DNA from: Clostridia bacterium
GTDB taxonomy: Bacteria; Bacillota; Peptococcia; DRI-13; SM3-B62
Direction of reading: 5' to 3'
DNA: 64,000 nt
NCBI GenBank assembly: GCA_018433675.1
Contig: JAHDQS010000024.1
Coordinates: forward strand, 32,399-96,398
Shown: piece by piece, positions 1 through 7,425 of the stretch
How positions within the stretch are numbered: the first letter of the stretch is position 1
Layout: each line of letters opens with the position of its first letter
Position numbers and translations under genes: made by a program
The notes under the pieces: model-generated
Databases searched by the model: none
Told to the model about the DNA's origin: nothing
What the model saw: only the letters and a program-made list of their open reading frames with translations

Positions 1-426
1 GTTATTAAAGCTTAAAAGCGGATATTCCTCTCCGGTATTATCCAAGGTTGTACCGTTTACGGTAATCGGGTAAGAAGGTATACCGGCTCGATATCGTACA
101 TTATTCTTTTTCTCTGTTTCACAGGAATCATATGCTGATGTTACCCTGTTTTGAACTATTCTTAAGCCTTCTGTTTGTGTCCACTCTGTCTCCAAACCTA
201 ATAACCTGCAGTCGTACCATGTCATAGGAAAATAGGTTATGTCTTTGTAAACAAGAAGGGGATAGCGTCGATATTGATTATCTACTGTTTGTCCATTCAG
301 CTTTACTGTAAATTCCGGCAAAGCAACATTTGCAATTTGCTCAGCAGCCGGTGCCGCTTGACCCGGCAAGATCAGACCGAGAAGTATTAACCCTAGCATG
401 CAGAAGTGTTTTAATTGTTTTGTCAC
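1..426 (-). CDS. Exported protein with copper-amine-oxidase-like (stalk) domain, partial
   Basis: The frame starts at a GTG at 426 preceded by GAAAGGAG and stays open to the window edge (142 codons), so the C-terminus is missing. Residues 1 to about 25 form a signal peptide ending near an alanine-rich stretch (PGQAAPAA). The following part (VKLNGQTVDN, YPLLVYKDITYFPMTW, LLGLETEW) resembles the repeated 'stalk' module of copper-amine-oxidase N-domain proteins, common in Clostridia and Paenibacilli as secreted or wall-linked proteins of unknown function. A second, similar unit (ITVNGTTLDN, EEYPLLSFNN) begins just before the edge. The domain call is by pattern; the function is unknown. Confidence 0.6.
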   Translation of the reverse strand, partial: MTKQLKHFCMLGLILLGLILPGQAAPAAEQIANVALPEFTVKLNGQTVDNQYRRYPLLVYKDITYFPMTWYDCRLLGLETEWTQTEGLRIVQNRVTSAYDSCETEKKNNVRYRAGIPSYPITVNGTTLDNTGEEYPLLSFNN

Positions 427-623
427 AATGGTCTCCTTTCGTTGATAGCACTAGAACCAGCATGTTTTAACAAAAGTAATTCCCATGAATTCTGTGTCAA
501 ATTAGAGAAATTAACGATTCTAACTAAACAACAGTGGAAATACTAATTATTGAATTGGTTATAAGTAGGTGATATGATATGAAAGAGGAGTTAAATAATC
601 CTCACATAAAGGAGGAAAATAAT

Positions 624-785
624 ATGCCAAGCACACTTCCAAAGGAAAATGCTGTTTATTTAAAATCTTCCTTGAATAAAATAAGTTCAAAGCTTAAAGT
701 ACTCGAAGGTGATGAAAAGAAAATTAAACTAAATCCAAAAAAGCCAACTCATAAAGAATGGTTTAATGATGACGGAGTAAAATAA
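624..785 (+). CDS. Putative antitoxin of PemK/MazF pair
   Basis: A 53-residue, lysine-rich protein (MPSTLPKENAVYL...) lies five bases upstream of a PemK-like toxin gene. The start at 624 is chosen because AAAGGAGG (607-614) sits at the right distance; an in-frame ATG at 579 has no such site. The protein contains a predicted helical middle (LKSSLNKISSKLKVLEG) and a short C-terminal tail ending WFNDDGVK that could wrap the toxin. I recognise no DNA-binding domain. The antitoxin role is inferred from size, charge and position. Confidence 0.6.
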   Translation: MPSTLPKENAVYLKSSLNKISSKLKVLEGDEKKIKLNPKKPTHKEWFNDDGVK

Positions 786-790
786 TTGAC

Positions 791-1135
791 ATGCCAAGTG
801 TAGGAGAAATTCATTCAGTAATTATATATTTTGAGAATAACCCTCAAGATTTTAAGATTAGACCTGTTCTGATTATTGATGTAGATACGAACACAAATAT
901 TTGTACATTTGCCGAAATTACCAGCTCTGGTCCAAAAAGCCCGCCTTCTTTCCATGATCAGTTTAAAGAACCGATATACAAATGGAAAGAAGCTGGACTT
1001 GAAAAATTATCTTTTGTAAAAACCCACCGAATACATAAAGCACATAAAGATAAGTTTGTTATATTTAATGGTGATATGAATGAACAGGAATTAAACAGAA
1101 TTCTATACAGAATAGTCGAGGTTAACTCCGATTAA
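791..1135 (+). CDS. PemK/MazF-family endoribonuclease toxin
   Basis: This 114-residue protein has the MazF/PemK layout: an N-terminal GEIHSVIIYF strand, then FKIRPVLIIDVD with the family's conserved R-P-V-L core. A later region, LSFVKTHRIHKAHK, corresponds to the segment holding the conserved T/S and basic residues. Family members cleave mRNA and are held inactive by a co-transcribed antitoxin. It follows the small upstream gene by 5 bp, shares its transcript and is closed by a terminator at 1141-1165. Length fits the family. The catalytic assignment rests on motif resemblance. Confidence 0.75.
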   Translation: MPSVGEIHSVIIYFENNPQDFKIRPVLIIDVDTNTNICTFAEITSSGPKSPPSFHDQFKEPIYKWKEAGLEKLSFVKTHRIHKAHKDKFVIFNGDMNEQELNRILYRIVEVNSD

Positions 1136-1140
1136 CTGAT

Positions 1141-1165
1141 AGGGACCGCCAAGGGTCCTTTTTGT
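1141..1165 (+). terminator. Intrinsic terminator after PemK-type toxin gene
   Basis: AGGGACC pairs with GGGTCCT around a short loop and is followed by TTTTTG, five bases after the toxin stop codon. Confidence 0.75.
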
Positions 1166-1176
1166 TTTTCTTTTTT

Positions 1177-2961
1177 CTATTCTTTCGTGATGCAGATCCC
1201 GTTTTCGCTAGAATTTAAGCTGTACCAAAAGATGATCCGTCCGTCGGCCAAGACTCCCAAAAGGTAGGTTTGGGCCGCTTTAACCGAGACTAATTGTTCT
1301 TCCACCTGGAAGGTTTCCAGATTGACCCGGTTCAGATAAGCCATATTGTTGTCATTATCTGCATTGTCATGCCGGGTGATAATAAAGGCGGCATAGTTTT
1401 GTCCCATATAGGCGGATTCCATAAATCTGATATACCCTGTATCTCCGGGGTCGGCAAGTGTTAATTCGGTCACTTCCCCCGTCTTAAAATCCAGATATAG
1501 AGTTTTGACAGCTCCATCCCGCTGATAAGAGTTTACTTCCAAGATGCCGTTGTCATAACGGATGATGCCGGTGTTAGAAGATTCCGAGCTAATGTCATAC
1601 TTTTTGACCTCTTCCGTTTGCAAATCACAAAGAGTATAGCCCATTGTCCCTTCATATCCTGTCATGGTGGTAATGACCTTTTGCTCATCCGCCACAAATC
1701 TGGGGGACCAGTGATAAGAAGCCTTCATTAATTCACTTTTTACCGGAACTGATTCCGCCAGCAACTTCTCGCTGTCATCAGCCAAGTTCAGAAGCTTCAA
1801 ACCCGTTTCATCGGAGTAAACAATTTGCTGTTGATTAGCAGAAACATCATATCCCCCAAAGAATATGTCCGGGAATCCCTCTGCATCAAATTTCTCCTCC
1901 CGGGCTATAATATCGGCCAAGGACGAGGGAAGAGAAACCTCAAGGACGTTGGACAGATCCGGTGTTATGACAAGAAAACGGTCTTTCAGATAGACGTATA
2001 CCTCATCCTTCAGCAGCCGTACATCAGAATCTAATATTCTTTCCGGAAGAGTCAATTTCTTCTCCACTTCCATCTTGTCAGGATCAACTGATAGCAACGC
2101 GCCTTTCACCCCATCATTGTAAGAGGTCTGGGTTAAGAGGACCTTCCCCTCGAATTCCCCCAGCATCCTCAGGTTTTTTAGCATGCCGATATTATGGGAA
2201 TCTGCATCCAGCCCGACAATGTTGTCAAAGCGCTGATAGTCACCTGTTAAGCTGACCAGTTCATTATTGATATAGTCCCACCTTCCGCTGACGAAATACA
2301 GACTGCCGTCTTCCCTTTCTTTTAAATTATAGGTTCTGGTATATTCCGCCCGGTCTTTATGCCGGTAGTCGAATTTGGTCAGTACAGCCGTAAGAGTACA
2401 GTCTTCATTTCTGGTCACATTGGTTAGCTTTAACGACCAACTCCGGCCTGAATCATAGTGCGGAATTATTTCGTTTTCTTCGCCAAGATTGAATAAAAGC
2501 ACCTGTCTGTTGGGGTCGTACTGGCCGCTGCGTTTGTCAATTCGGGAAACGTCCAGACTACTCAAATTAAAATATTCCTCAGCATAATCCAATACAATAT
2601 CAAGAGGAAATATTCTCGAAAAGCTACCTTCCTCTTGCTCCAGGCTTGCCCGACCAAACTCCTTATCATACTTATGCCAGGCAAATTTAGCAATGTAGAG
2701 GGGATCTATTTCGTCCGCGGAATTGAATTCCCGGGTATTGCCCACGTTAGTGATGGTAGGATAAAAATACTCCTCCCAAAGCTTCTGCAACTCAGCGGGG
2801 TCGCTGATCTCCCCCACCGGCCGAACAGGAGTCTTTTCCGGCTGTTCTGTCTGTTCTGTCTGTTCCGACTGCTCAGATAATTCTCCCGGTTCCTTTTCAC
2901 AACCGGCCACAGTGATGAACAACGCTAAGAACAACGCGACTATTAAGGTTTTTCTTCCCAT
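1177..2961 (-). CDS. Lipoprotein of unknown function, propeller-like C-terminus
   Basis: The 594-residue protein starts at 2961, where GGGAGGT stands at normal distance; a start 27 bases earlier overlaps the upstream gene and lacks a site. It has a lipoprotein signal (MGRKTLIVALFLALFITVAGC, lipid-bearing Cys about 21) and a low-complexity spacer of repeated SEQ/TEQ units. A globular N-terminal part follows. From about residue 260 the sequence looks like repeated four-strand blades (for example FEGKVLLTQTSYNDG, DEVYVYLKDRFLVIT, YAAFIITRHDNA), suggesting a beta-propeller. It is probably anchored outside the membrane and lies third in an operon behind a macro-domain gene. I do not recognise a family. 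Confidence 0.6.
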   Translation of the reverse strand: MGRKTLIVALFLALFITVAGCEKEPGELSEQSEQTEQTEQPEKTPVRPVGEISDPAELQKLWEEYFYPTITNVGNTREFNSADEIDPLYIAKFAWHKYDKEFGRASLEQEEGSFSRIFPLDIVLDYAEEYFNLSSLDVSRIDKRSGQYDPNRQVLLFNLGEENEIIPHYDSGRSWSLKLTNVTRNEDCTLTAVLTKFDYRHKDRAEYTRTYNLKEREDGSLYFVSGRWDYINNELVSLTGDYQRFDNIVGLDADSHNIGMLKNLRMLGEFEGKVLLTQTSYNDGVKGALLSVDPDKMEVEKKLTLPERILDSDVRLLKDEVYVYLKDRFLVITPDLSNVLEVSLPSSLADIIAREEKFDAEGFPDIFFGGYDVSANQQQIVYSDETGLKLLNLADDSEKLLAESVPVKSELMKASYHWSPRFVADEQKVITTMTGYEGTMGYTLCDLQTEEVKKYDISSESSNTGIIRYDNGILEVNSYQRDGAVKTLYLDFKTGEVTELTLADPGDTGYIRFMESAYMGQNYAAFIITRHDNADNDNNMAYLNRVNLETFQVEEQLVSVKAAQTYLLGVLADGRIIFWYSLNSSENGICITKE

Positions 2962-2984
2962 TAAGATTACCTCCCATCCTTCTA

Positions 2985-3800
2985 TCAACGTGGTGATGGA
3001 CTGCTGTTATCAATAATTGACCATAGACCTGTGTCGATGTCCCTCGTCAAATAAAAGTATTGCTCAAGATCGCCATCATTCATAAAGGTTTTTGTATGAT
3101 CATATTCGACATAATAGCCTGCCTTTACGATAAGAAAATGCTCCTTTAGATACGTTTCTGTCCACTCTCTTTTCTCGGCAAGTTCACTACCTTTATATCT
3201 GTCAACTTGACGTTGAGTTTCCGTATCATCAACTTCCGCTTCCCCAAAGCTTACTGCAATAGTGTAGTCTTTATCGGCCTGATTTTCAATCGCGCTTTGC
3301 ACAACTTCAATCGGCTCCCTTGAGGGCTTTTGGATCCAAGTGTCGGAATGTCCTGCCTTAACTGTCTTCCCATTTTCTAAAATATAGCTCTGCAAGTCAA
3401 AATACACCCCTGCCGGAATTGTATAATACCTATATTTTTCCTTGGTGTCCTTGTTATAAATCATTGCATAATCTTCATAAGAATAAAAATTGATGTAATA
3501 TCCATCTTGTAAAACAATTTTAAGTGTTGCCGAACTTTCTAAAGGAGAATTCACCTTTTTCTTTTCCCACTTATCCTGTTTGAAAACCTTAAGAAGATTT
3601 GAGTTAGGCGAAACAGTTAACGTGATGCCATCTTCAGTTTCTACAGCAATATCGTCACCGGTTGCCATGGCAGACAAGAAATTGTCAATATTCAGTAATG
3701 ACAAATCAGGCTCTTCACTTTTTGGATTTGACAATAATCCAATGACTGCAACTATAAGAATCATAACAGCTGCTATAATAAGATAGCACTTGGTACGCAT
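2985..3800 (-). CDS. Membrane-anchored exported protein, unknown function
   Basis: A 271-residue protein with one N-terminal hydrophobic segment (residues 5-23, CYLIIAAVMILIVAVIGLL) and no lipobox Cys, so it is either anchored or cleaved. The C-terminal part (EVVQSAIENQADKDYTIAVSF ... ETYLKEHFLIVKAGYYVEYD ... YFYLTRDIDTGLWSIID) resembles small secreted domains of the DUF4829 kind, but this is a weak impression. The gene begins 5 bases after the macro-domain gene, whose last codons contain its ribosome site GGAAGGAGATAT. It runs directly into the lipoprotein gene, so the three are probably one transcript. Confidence 0.5.
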   Translation of the reverse strand: MRTKCYLIIAAVMILIVAVIGLLSNPKSEEPDLSLLNIDNFLSAMATGDDIAVETEDGITLTVSPNSNLLKVFKQDKWEKKKVNSPLESSATLKIVLQDGYYINFYSYEDYAMIYNKDTKEKYRYYTIPAGVYFDLQSYILENGKTVKAGHSDTWIQKPSREPIEVVQSAIENQADKDYTIAVSFGEAEVDDTETQRQVDRYKGSELAEKREWTETYLKEHFLIVKAGYYVEYDHTKTFMNDGDLEQYFYLTRDIDTGLWSIIDNSSPSPR

Positions 3801-3805
3801 TATCT

Positions 3806-4276
3806 TTATATCTCCTTCCTATCATAAACAACCAAGAACACTATCAGCTCATGATGCAATAGGAATTCCCCGATTGCGACAATAGCTGTTCTAAAGGCCT
3901 TATCCTTCGGATACCCGAAAGCTCCTGAGGATATCAACGGAAAGGCGATGCTCTCCAGTTTATATTCTTTTGCTAAGGCTAAAGAGTTTTTATAGCAATC
4001 CCCAAGCAATTTTTCTTCATTGTTGTTGCCACCTCGCCATACGGGCCCCACAGTATGAATCACATATTTTGCCGGTAGCTTGTACCCCTTTGTTATTTTT
4101 GCTTCTCCGGTTTCACATCCACCCAAAGTACGGCATTCCTCCAGCAACTCCTGTCCTGCCGCGCGATGGATCGCCCCGTCAACACCCCCACCCCCCAGCA
4201 GTGACGAGTTCGCTGCATTGACAATCGCATCTGCGTGTACTTTTGTTATATCATTTCGGATGATTTCAAGCGGCAT
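3806..4276 (-). CDS. Macro-domain protein (O-acetyl-ADP-ribose deacetylase-like)
   Basis: The macro fold is plain: [37 protein letters not shown], then [24 protein letters not shown] and the late glycine loop [13 protein letters not shown]. These elements bind ADP-ribose in the MacroD/YmdB group, which removes ADP-ribose from proteins or hydrolyses O-acetyl-ADP-ribose. The start at 4276 follows GAGGTGG; an ATG at 4294 has no site. The 156-residue product stops right after VVYDRKEI, somewhat short of the usual last helix, and its final codons double as the ribosome site of the next gene. It heads a three-gene unit with two exported proteins. Confidence 0.85.
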   Translation of the reverse strand: MPLEIIRNDITKVHADAIVNAANSSLLGGGGVDGAIHRAAGQELLEECRTLGGCETGEAKITKGYKLPAKYVIHTVGPVWRGGNNNEEKLLGDCYKNSLALAKEYKLESIAFPLISSGAFGYPKDKAFRTAIVAIGEFLLHHELIVFLVVYDRKEI

Positions 4277-4423
4277 GATTTCCACCTCTTTCAAGCTATC
4301 TATACGAACGCATCTTTTCTAGCAATACTGTATTTACATTTCTCTTTTCACATAAATCCAATATCCTTCATTATAGCATTTCAACTAGGTCTGACCAAAA
4401 TGGTCATTTTATATACAAAAATG

Positions 4424-5419
4424 TTAAAGCTTAGAGAACATATCCTGCGCATAATCTTTTATATTTGCAGGCGTAAGCATGCGATACTTATCCTTTACAG
4501 AAGAGAAATACTCCCCAATGATTTGTTTAGGAATGACTCTGTCAGTTGATGTTTCGACCGTTAAATTACCACGCGTAGATATCCAAGGAGTCTCTAAATG
4601 TGTAAAGGACTCAAGTGTCTTTCCACTGTAGCAGCATATGTGTTTAACAACACTATCAAGCAGCACCTTTTCTTCTGCCGGCATTGAAGAAACATCCGGT
4701 TCCTCTATGCTGTCTATTGGGTCATAGCAATAACTACTGTAGCGTCTATAAACGTCTCGATATACGGGGCCATGTACCCAAGCCTCACAGTCTTCTTCAA
4801 ATAAAAAGCTTCCGAAAAAGGCATAGTTAAAGCCTTGCACATAATATAGTGCTTTCTGCAATGAAAGGGGCGTAATGTCCCGGCACTGTGATAACAGATA
4901 TTTTACAACACATTCCATTTTTGACTGCTGCGAAACTGAAATGTTTAATAGGCTCTCGGTAGCTGCTTTGCTCTTTTCATAAGCTCTGTCACTTTTCAAA
5001 TTATCCTTTCCATTTTCCAGTAAGGACAAATAATAAGCAGGGTCAGCGAGTACCTGTTTTAGCTTTTCAGAATATTGCTTTGTAGGCATATCGCCGTCAT
5101 AATACCTACTGAACGTTTGCTCGCCCCAGCCAAGCAGTAGCGAAAATGGTCTTTTGCCAATATTGTATTTTTCGGGAATAGCCCTGATGTCCTCAAGGGA
5201 AATTATGCCTTGCTTTTGGCGATAAACATCATATAGTGTTTTTAAATTTTCATCTTCGATTTCAGGCACATACACTTCGTTTCCGCATACATCGCAATAA
5301 GCGGTTTGGGAAATGAACCCATAAGCTTTACCTTTTAATTCAGCAGAGTCAGCTTTTTCTCTAACTGAAAACTTAACATCCCGCCGGCATTCCGGGCAGA
5401 ATACGATTCTATTCATCAT
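4424..5419 (-). CDS. Panacea (SocA-like) antitoxin with MqsA-type zinc ribbon and HTH
   Basis: Three parts are visible. Residues 1-50 form a YgiT/MqsA-type zinc ribbon with two Cys pairs (CPECRRD and YCDVCGNE). Residues 75-130 are a helix-turn-helix like the MqsA DNA-binding part (GKRPFSLLLGWGEQTFSRYYDG). Residues 165-290 are the Panacea domain, formerly DUF4065/SocA-like (ITPLSLQKALYYVQGFNYAFFG, CEAWVHGPVYRDVYRRY). Panacea domains neutralise unrelated toxins. The start at 5419 is chosen because GGGGGAGG precedes it; an upstream ATG at 5452 would overlap the toxin stop. The toxin gene is directly upstream. It is the best local candidate to bind the dyad at 5910-5943. Confidence 0.8.
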   Translation of the reverse strand: MMNRIVFCPECRRDVKFSVREKADSAELKGKAYGFISQTAYCDVCGNEVYVPEIEDENLKTLYDVYRQKQGIISLEDIRAIPEKYNIGKRPFSLLLGWGEQTFSRYYDGDMPTKQYSEKLKQVLADPAYYLSLLENGKDNLKSDRAYEKSKAATESLLNISVSQQSKMECVVKYLLSQCRDITPLSLQKALYYVQGFNYAFFGSFLFEEDCEAWVHGPVYRDVYRRYSSYCYDPIDSIEEPDVSSMPAEEKVLLDSVVKHICCYSGKTLESFTHLETPWISTRGNLTVETSTDRVIPKQIIGEYFSSVKDKYRMLTPANIKDYAQDMFSKL

Positions 5420-5448
5420 GGTGCCTCCCCCTTTCATATTCGAGAAAA

Positions 5449-5859
5449 TCATCTAAATAAATAGTCTATCGACTTGTTTCGCTCGTGAAAAGATATAACC
5501 ACTACCCTGCTTCCTGTAGGTAAATCAAGGATATTGAACTTCGTATAAAGGTCAAGCTGCTTTTCTTCATCGTCCAGATTAAACAGGGTCACTTGAGGAC
5601 AAAAAACGTACAAGACTTCATACTCAAATCCAAGTTTAGTATTCTTTAACGAATGACAAAAATCTTCTGCTTCAATCTGCATTAGTATGCGGCGTTGCTT
5701 CTCAGAAGTAATATTGTATTCACGAATCAGGGCGGTGTTTTCTGCTCTATTCTCGTTTTGAGCTACCGAATATCTACCTCTACTCACACATTCTTGGATT
5801 TTCTGTAATACTACAGAAATTTGTTCCCTTGTGTAGTTCTGATTATAGTGTAGATTCAT
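5449..5859 (-). CDS. Putative MqsR/RelE-like toxin paired with Panacea antitoxin
   Basis: A 136-residue protein directly upstream of the Panacea antitoxin. The first 50 residues are helical. The C-terminal half, ending LYTKFNILDLPTGSRVVVISFHE, resembles the last strands of MqsR-type mRNA interferases, where a similar 'K-v-ViSFh' stretch carries active-site residues. A ribosome site (GGAGG, about 5870) precedes the ATG at 5859. The gene order toxin-antitoxin is that of mqsRA. The toxin call is from position and a weak C-terminal resemblance; it might be an uncharacterised Panacea partner. Confidence 0.55.
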   Translation of the reverse strand: MNLHYNQNYTREQISVVLQKIQECVSRGRYSVAQNENRAENTALIREYNITSEKQRRILMQIEAEDFCHSLKNTKLGFEYEVLYVFCPQVTLFNLDDEEKQLDLYTKFNILDLPTGSRVVVISFHERNKSIDYLFR

Positions 5860-5892
5860 TAACCGCCCTCCTTGTCAACATCATCATAACAC

Positions 5893-5943
5893 TATTATAT
5901 GCTTTTAATCAATACAAAATGCACCAAATAGTGCGTTTTGTAT
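5893..5943 (-). promoter_or_regulatory. Promoter and palindromic operator of the Panacea toxin-antitoxin operon
   Basis: Read on the minus strand, TATAAT (5893-5898) lies 34 bases before the toxin start. Upstream is a long dyad: AATACAAAATGCAC (5910-5923) against GTGCGTTTTGTATT (5930-5943), with one mismatched pair. The expected -35 position (5916-5921) falls inside the left arm, so a bound protein would block polymerase. The inner 18 bases (5918-5935) recur, 15 of 18 identical, in front of the HNH nuclease gene. Confidence 0.65.
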
Positions 5944-6091
5944 TCTTTATTATATCTATTATTTAAAAATAAAAGGTAAAGTGCATCACATGATAAACCT
6001 CGATAAATATTTCAAATCAAATATAAAATGTTTACCCAGTTGACATACTGCTGTCGCGGCGTGTTGTTATAATGAGCTTGAGGTGATGGAA

Positions 6092-6381
6092 ATGAATAAC
6101 ACCCTGCTTGTGTATGCATAGAAGGATCAGACCGAAATCATCAAGCGTAATCTTCCGGCGAAAGGCTGTTAAGTAATCGAAGCTAGCTGTTATACTGACT
6201 TGATTGCCATACCCGCCTTTGCTCTTATCATTGACCCTGCCCTGCTGAGCTACAGGTCAAGTTTTTGGTTTACGAAAGCTTTGACGCTCTGGTCCCTCAG
6301 CTGAAATATCTCCTTTTGTCCGCTACAGAAGAACGAAAAAGTCGAACATTTTTAATACTTCGCTCTCTTATAGCATTCTGA
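6092..6381 (+). pseudogene. Decayed gene remnant, unknown family
   Basis: Starting at an ATG with AGGTG upstream, the frame reads MNNTLLVYA, a TAG, then KDQTEIIKRNLPAKGC, a TAA, then VIEASCYTDLIAIPAFALIIDPALLSY. After that the sensible reading moves to another frame (VKFLVYESFDALVPQLKYLLLSATEERKSRTFLILRSLIAF) ending with TGA at 6379. Two in-frame stops and one frameshift in protein-like sequence indicate a dead gene. It stands alone on the plus strand between two minus-strand genes. I cannot name the family. Apart from it, the 485 bases between 5944 and 6428 show nothing else coding. Confidence 0.5.
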
Positions 6382-6428
6382 TTTCAAAAGGCATAATTTC
6401 CACCTACATGCTAGTCTCATGTTAAAGT

Positions 6429-7286
6429 TTATCCCAAATATACGTTATCGTTATGCCACTCTAAGTAATGCGCATCCGGTAACTGTTCTCTTCTTTCCGG
6501 TAAAATAATCAACTTGCTTCCATGGTGTGCATAATATTCCCTGCCATTTCCAAAGTCCTCTTTGATACGACGACTAACTTCAATATTAAATTCCTTGTCA
6601 ATCGTTATGTATCCTCTATCAAATAGGGTATGAAAATCTCTTCTTAAGAGTAATCCATTATTGATTTCATGGGGACCTTCCAGACTATACGGCTTAATAT
6701 GCGCCGCTTCCAAAACCGGTAGCGTTTTTTCACCGGTTATGGCGCATCTTCTGTGGTAAGCATCTGTAATAAGAACCTTGAATGCACCCTGTCCTATTCT
6801 TGGTTTAATCATTTGCTCCTTGCCATATCTCTTATCAACGGCATCTTCTCTAATTAGGTTTCCATTGAAGCTCTGTTTGAGCAACTTTTCCTGTACTTGT
6901 TGATATAAAAGCTTCCCATAATACTCTGAAGTATCATAGGTCTTACCCTGTACGATATTTCTGTTCCAGTTATCAGGAATAGAAATCCAGTCATTTTTTT
7001 CAAAATAAAACGGTAGCGATAAAATAATACAGCCAATTTGGGGGTCCGGATCAGTTAAGCGGCTCGTCTTTCTATACTTATATATCCTGTCATTCAACGC
7101 AAACAGGCTCCCTGCTCCATTAGCTATTCCGAAAGCTTCCCAGGCTAATGAAGATGGTAATATTGAAAACTTCAAAAAAAAGCCACCGCCAACAATATAA
7201 TCTTGAGGGCTATGTAACTTGAATAAAAACAAGTCACCTTCTTCCAAATACCGATCCATAATAAAGCTATTAAGTAAACCATACAC
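6429..7286 (-). CDS. HNH endonuclease, putative restriction-type
   Basis: The 285-residue product carries a C-terminal HNH domain: ITDAYHRRCAITGEKTLPVLEAAHIKPYSLEGPHEINNGLLLRRDFHTLFDRGYI, with the AAH pair, the N of NNG and the final H of FHTLF as metal and catalytic ligands. The N-terminal part (DLFLFKLHSPQDYIVGGGFF, SLAWEAFG, IGCIILSLPFYFEKNDWI) matches a common family of HNH proteins tied to restriction. In that family about 30-40 further residues usually precede this point. Here a TAG lies four codons before the GTG start, so the protein may be 5'-truncated. No good ribosome site precedes the GTG; an ATG at 7259 is the alternative. Confidence 0.7.
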   Translation of the reverse strand: MYGLLNSFIMDRYLEEGDLFLFKLHSPQDYIVGGGFFLKFSILPSSLAWEAFGIANGAGSLFALNDRIYKYRKTSRLTDPDPQIGCIILSLPFYFEKNDWISIPDNWNRNIVQGKTYDTSEYYGKLLYQQVQEKLLKQSFNGNLIREDAVDKRYGKEQMIKPRIGQGAFKVLITDAYHRRCAITGEKTLPVLEAAHIKPYSLEGPHEINNGLLLRRDFHTLFDRGYITIDKEFNIEVSRRIKEDFGNGREYYAHHGSKLIILPERREQLPDAHYLEWHNDNVYLG

Positions 7287-7292
7287 TATAGC

Positions 7293-7332
7293 TTGGTTCT
7301 AATCAATAAAACATGTACTATTTAGTGCATGT
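7293..7332. promoter_or_regulatory. Operator-like palindrome with divergent promoter elements
   Basis: ACATGTACTA (7311-7320) and TAGTGCATGT (7323-7332) form a dyad with one mismatch, 25 bases upstream of the HNH gene. The 18 bases at 7313-7330, read on the minus strand, match the toxin-antitoxin operator at 5918-5935 in 15 positions (ATGCACYAAATAGTRCRT). On the plus strand TTGGTT (7293-7298), 17 bases, and TACTAT (7316-7321) form a plausible sigma-A promoter whose -10 lies in the palindrome. Confidence 0.5.
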
Positions 7333-7386
7333 AGGGAGTGTGCATTTTATCGGAGGTACAAAGATGAAATAGCCACTCCACTAAGT

Positions 7387-7424
7387 AAAAGACCTTATCA
7401 TTTGTTGAACGATAAGGTCTTTTT
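7387..7424 (+). terminator. Intrinsic terminator hairpin used as intron landing site
   Basis: AAAAGACCTTATC pairs perfectly with GATAAGGTCTTTT around an 11-base loop and ends in a T run. The group II intron starts one or two bases later. The only frame between the promoter at 7293 and this hairpin is ATG-AAA-TAG after a GGAGG (about 7352-7372). Confidence 0.75.
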
Positions 7425-7425
7425 G

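Noticed and set aside
6040..6073. TTGACA and TATAAT on the plus strand upstream of the decayed gene
   Set aside because: The spacing is 22 bases, too long for a working sigma-A promoter, and the gene behind it is dead.
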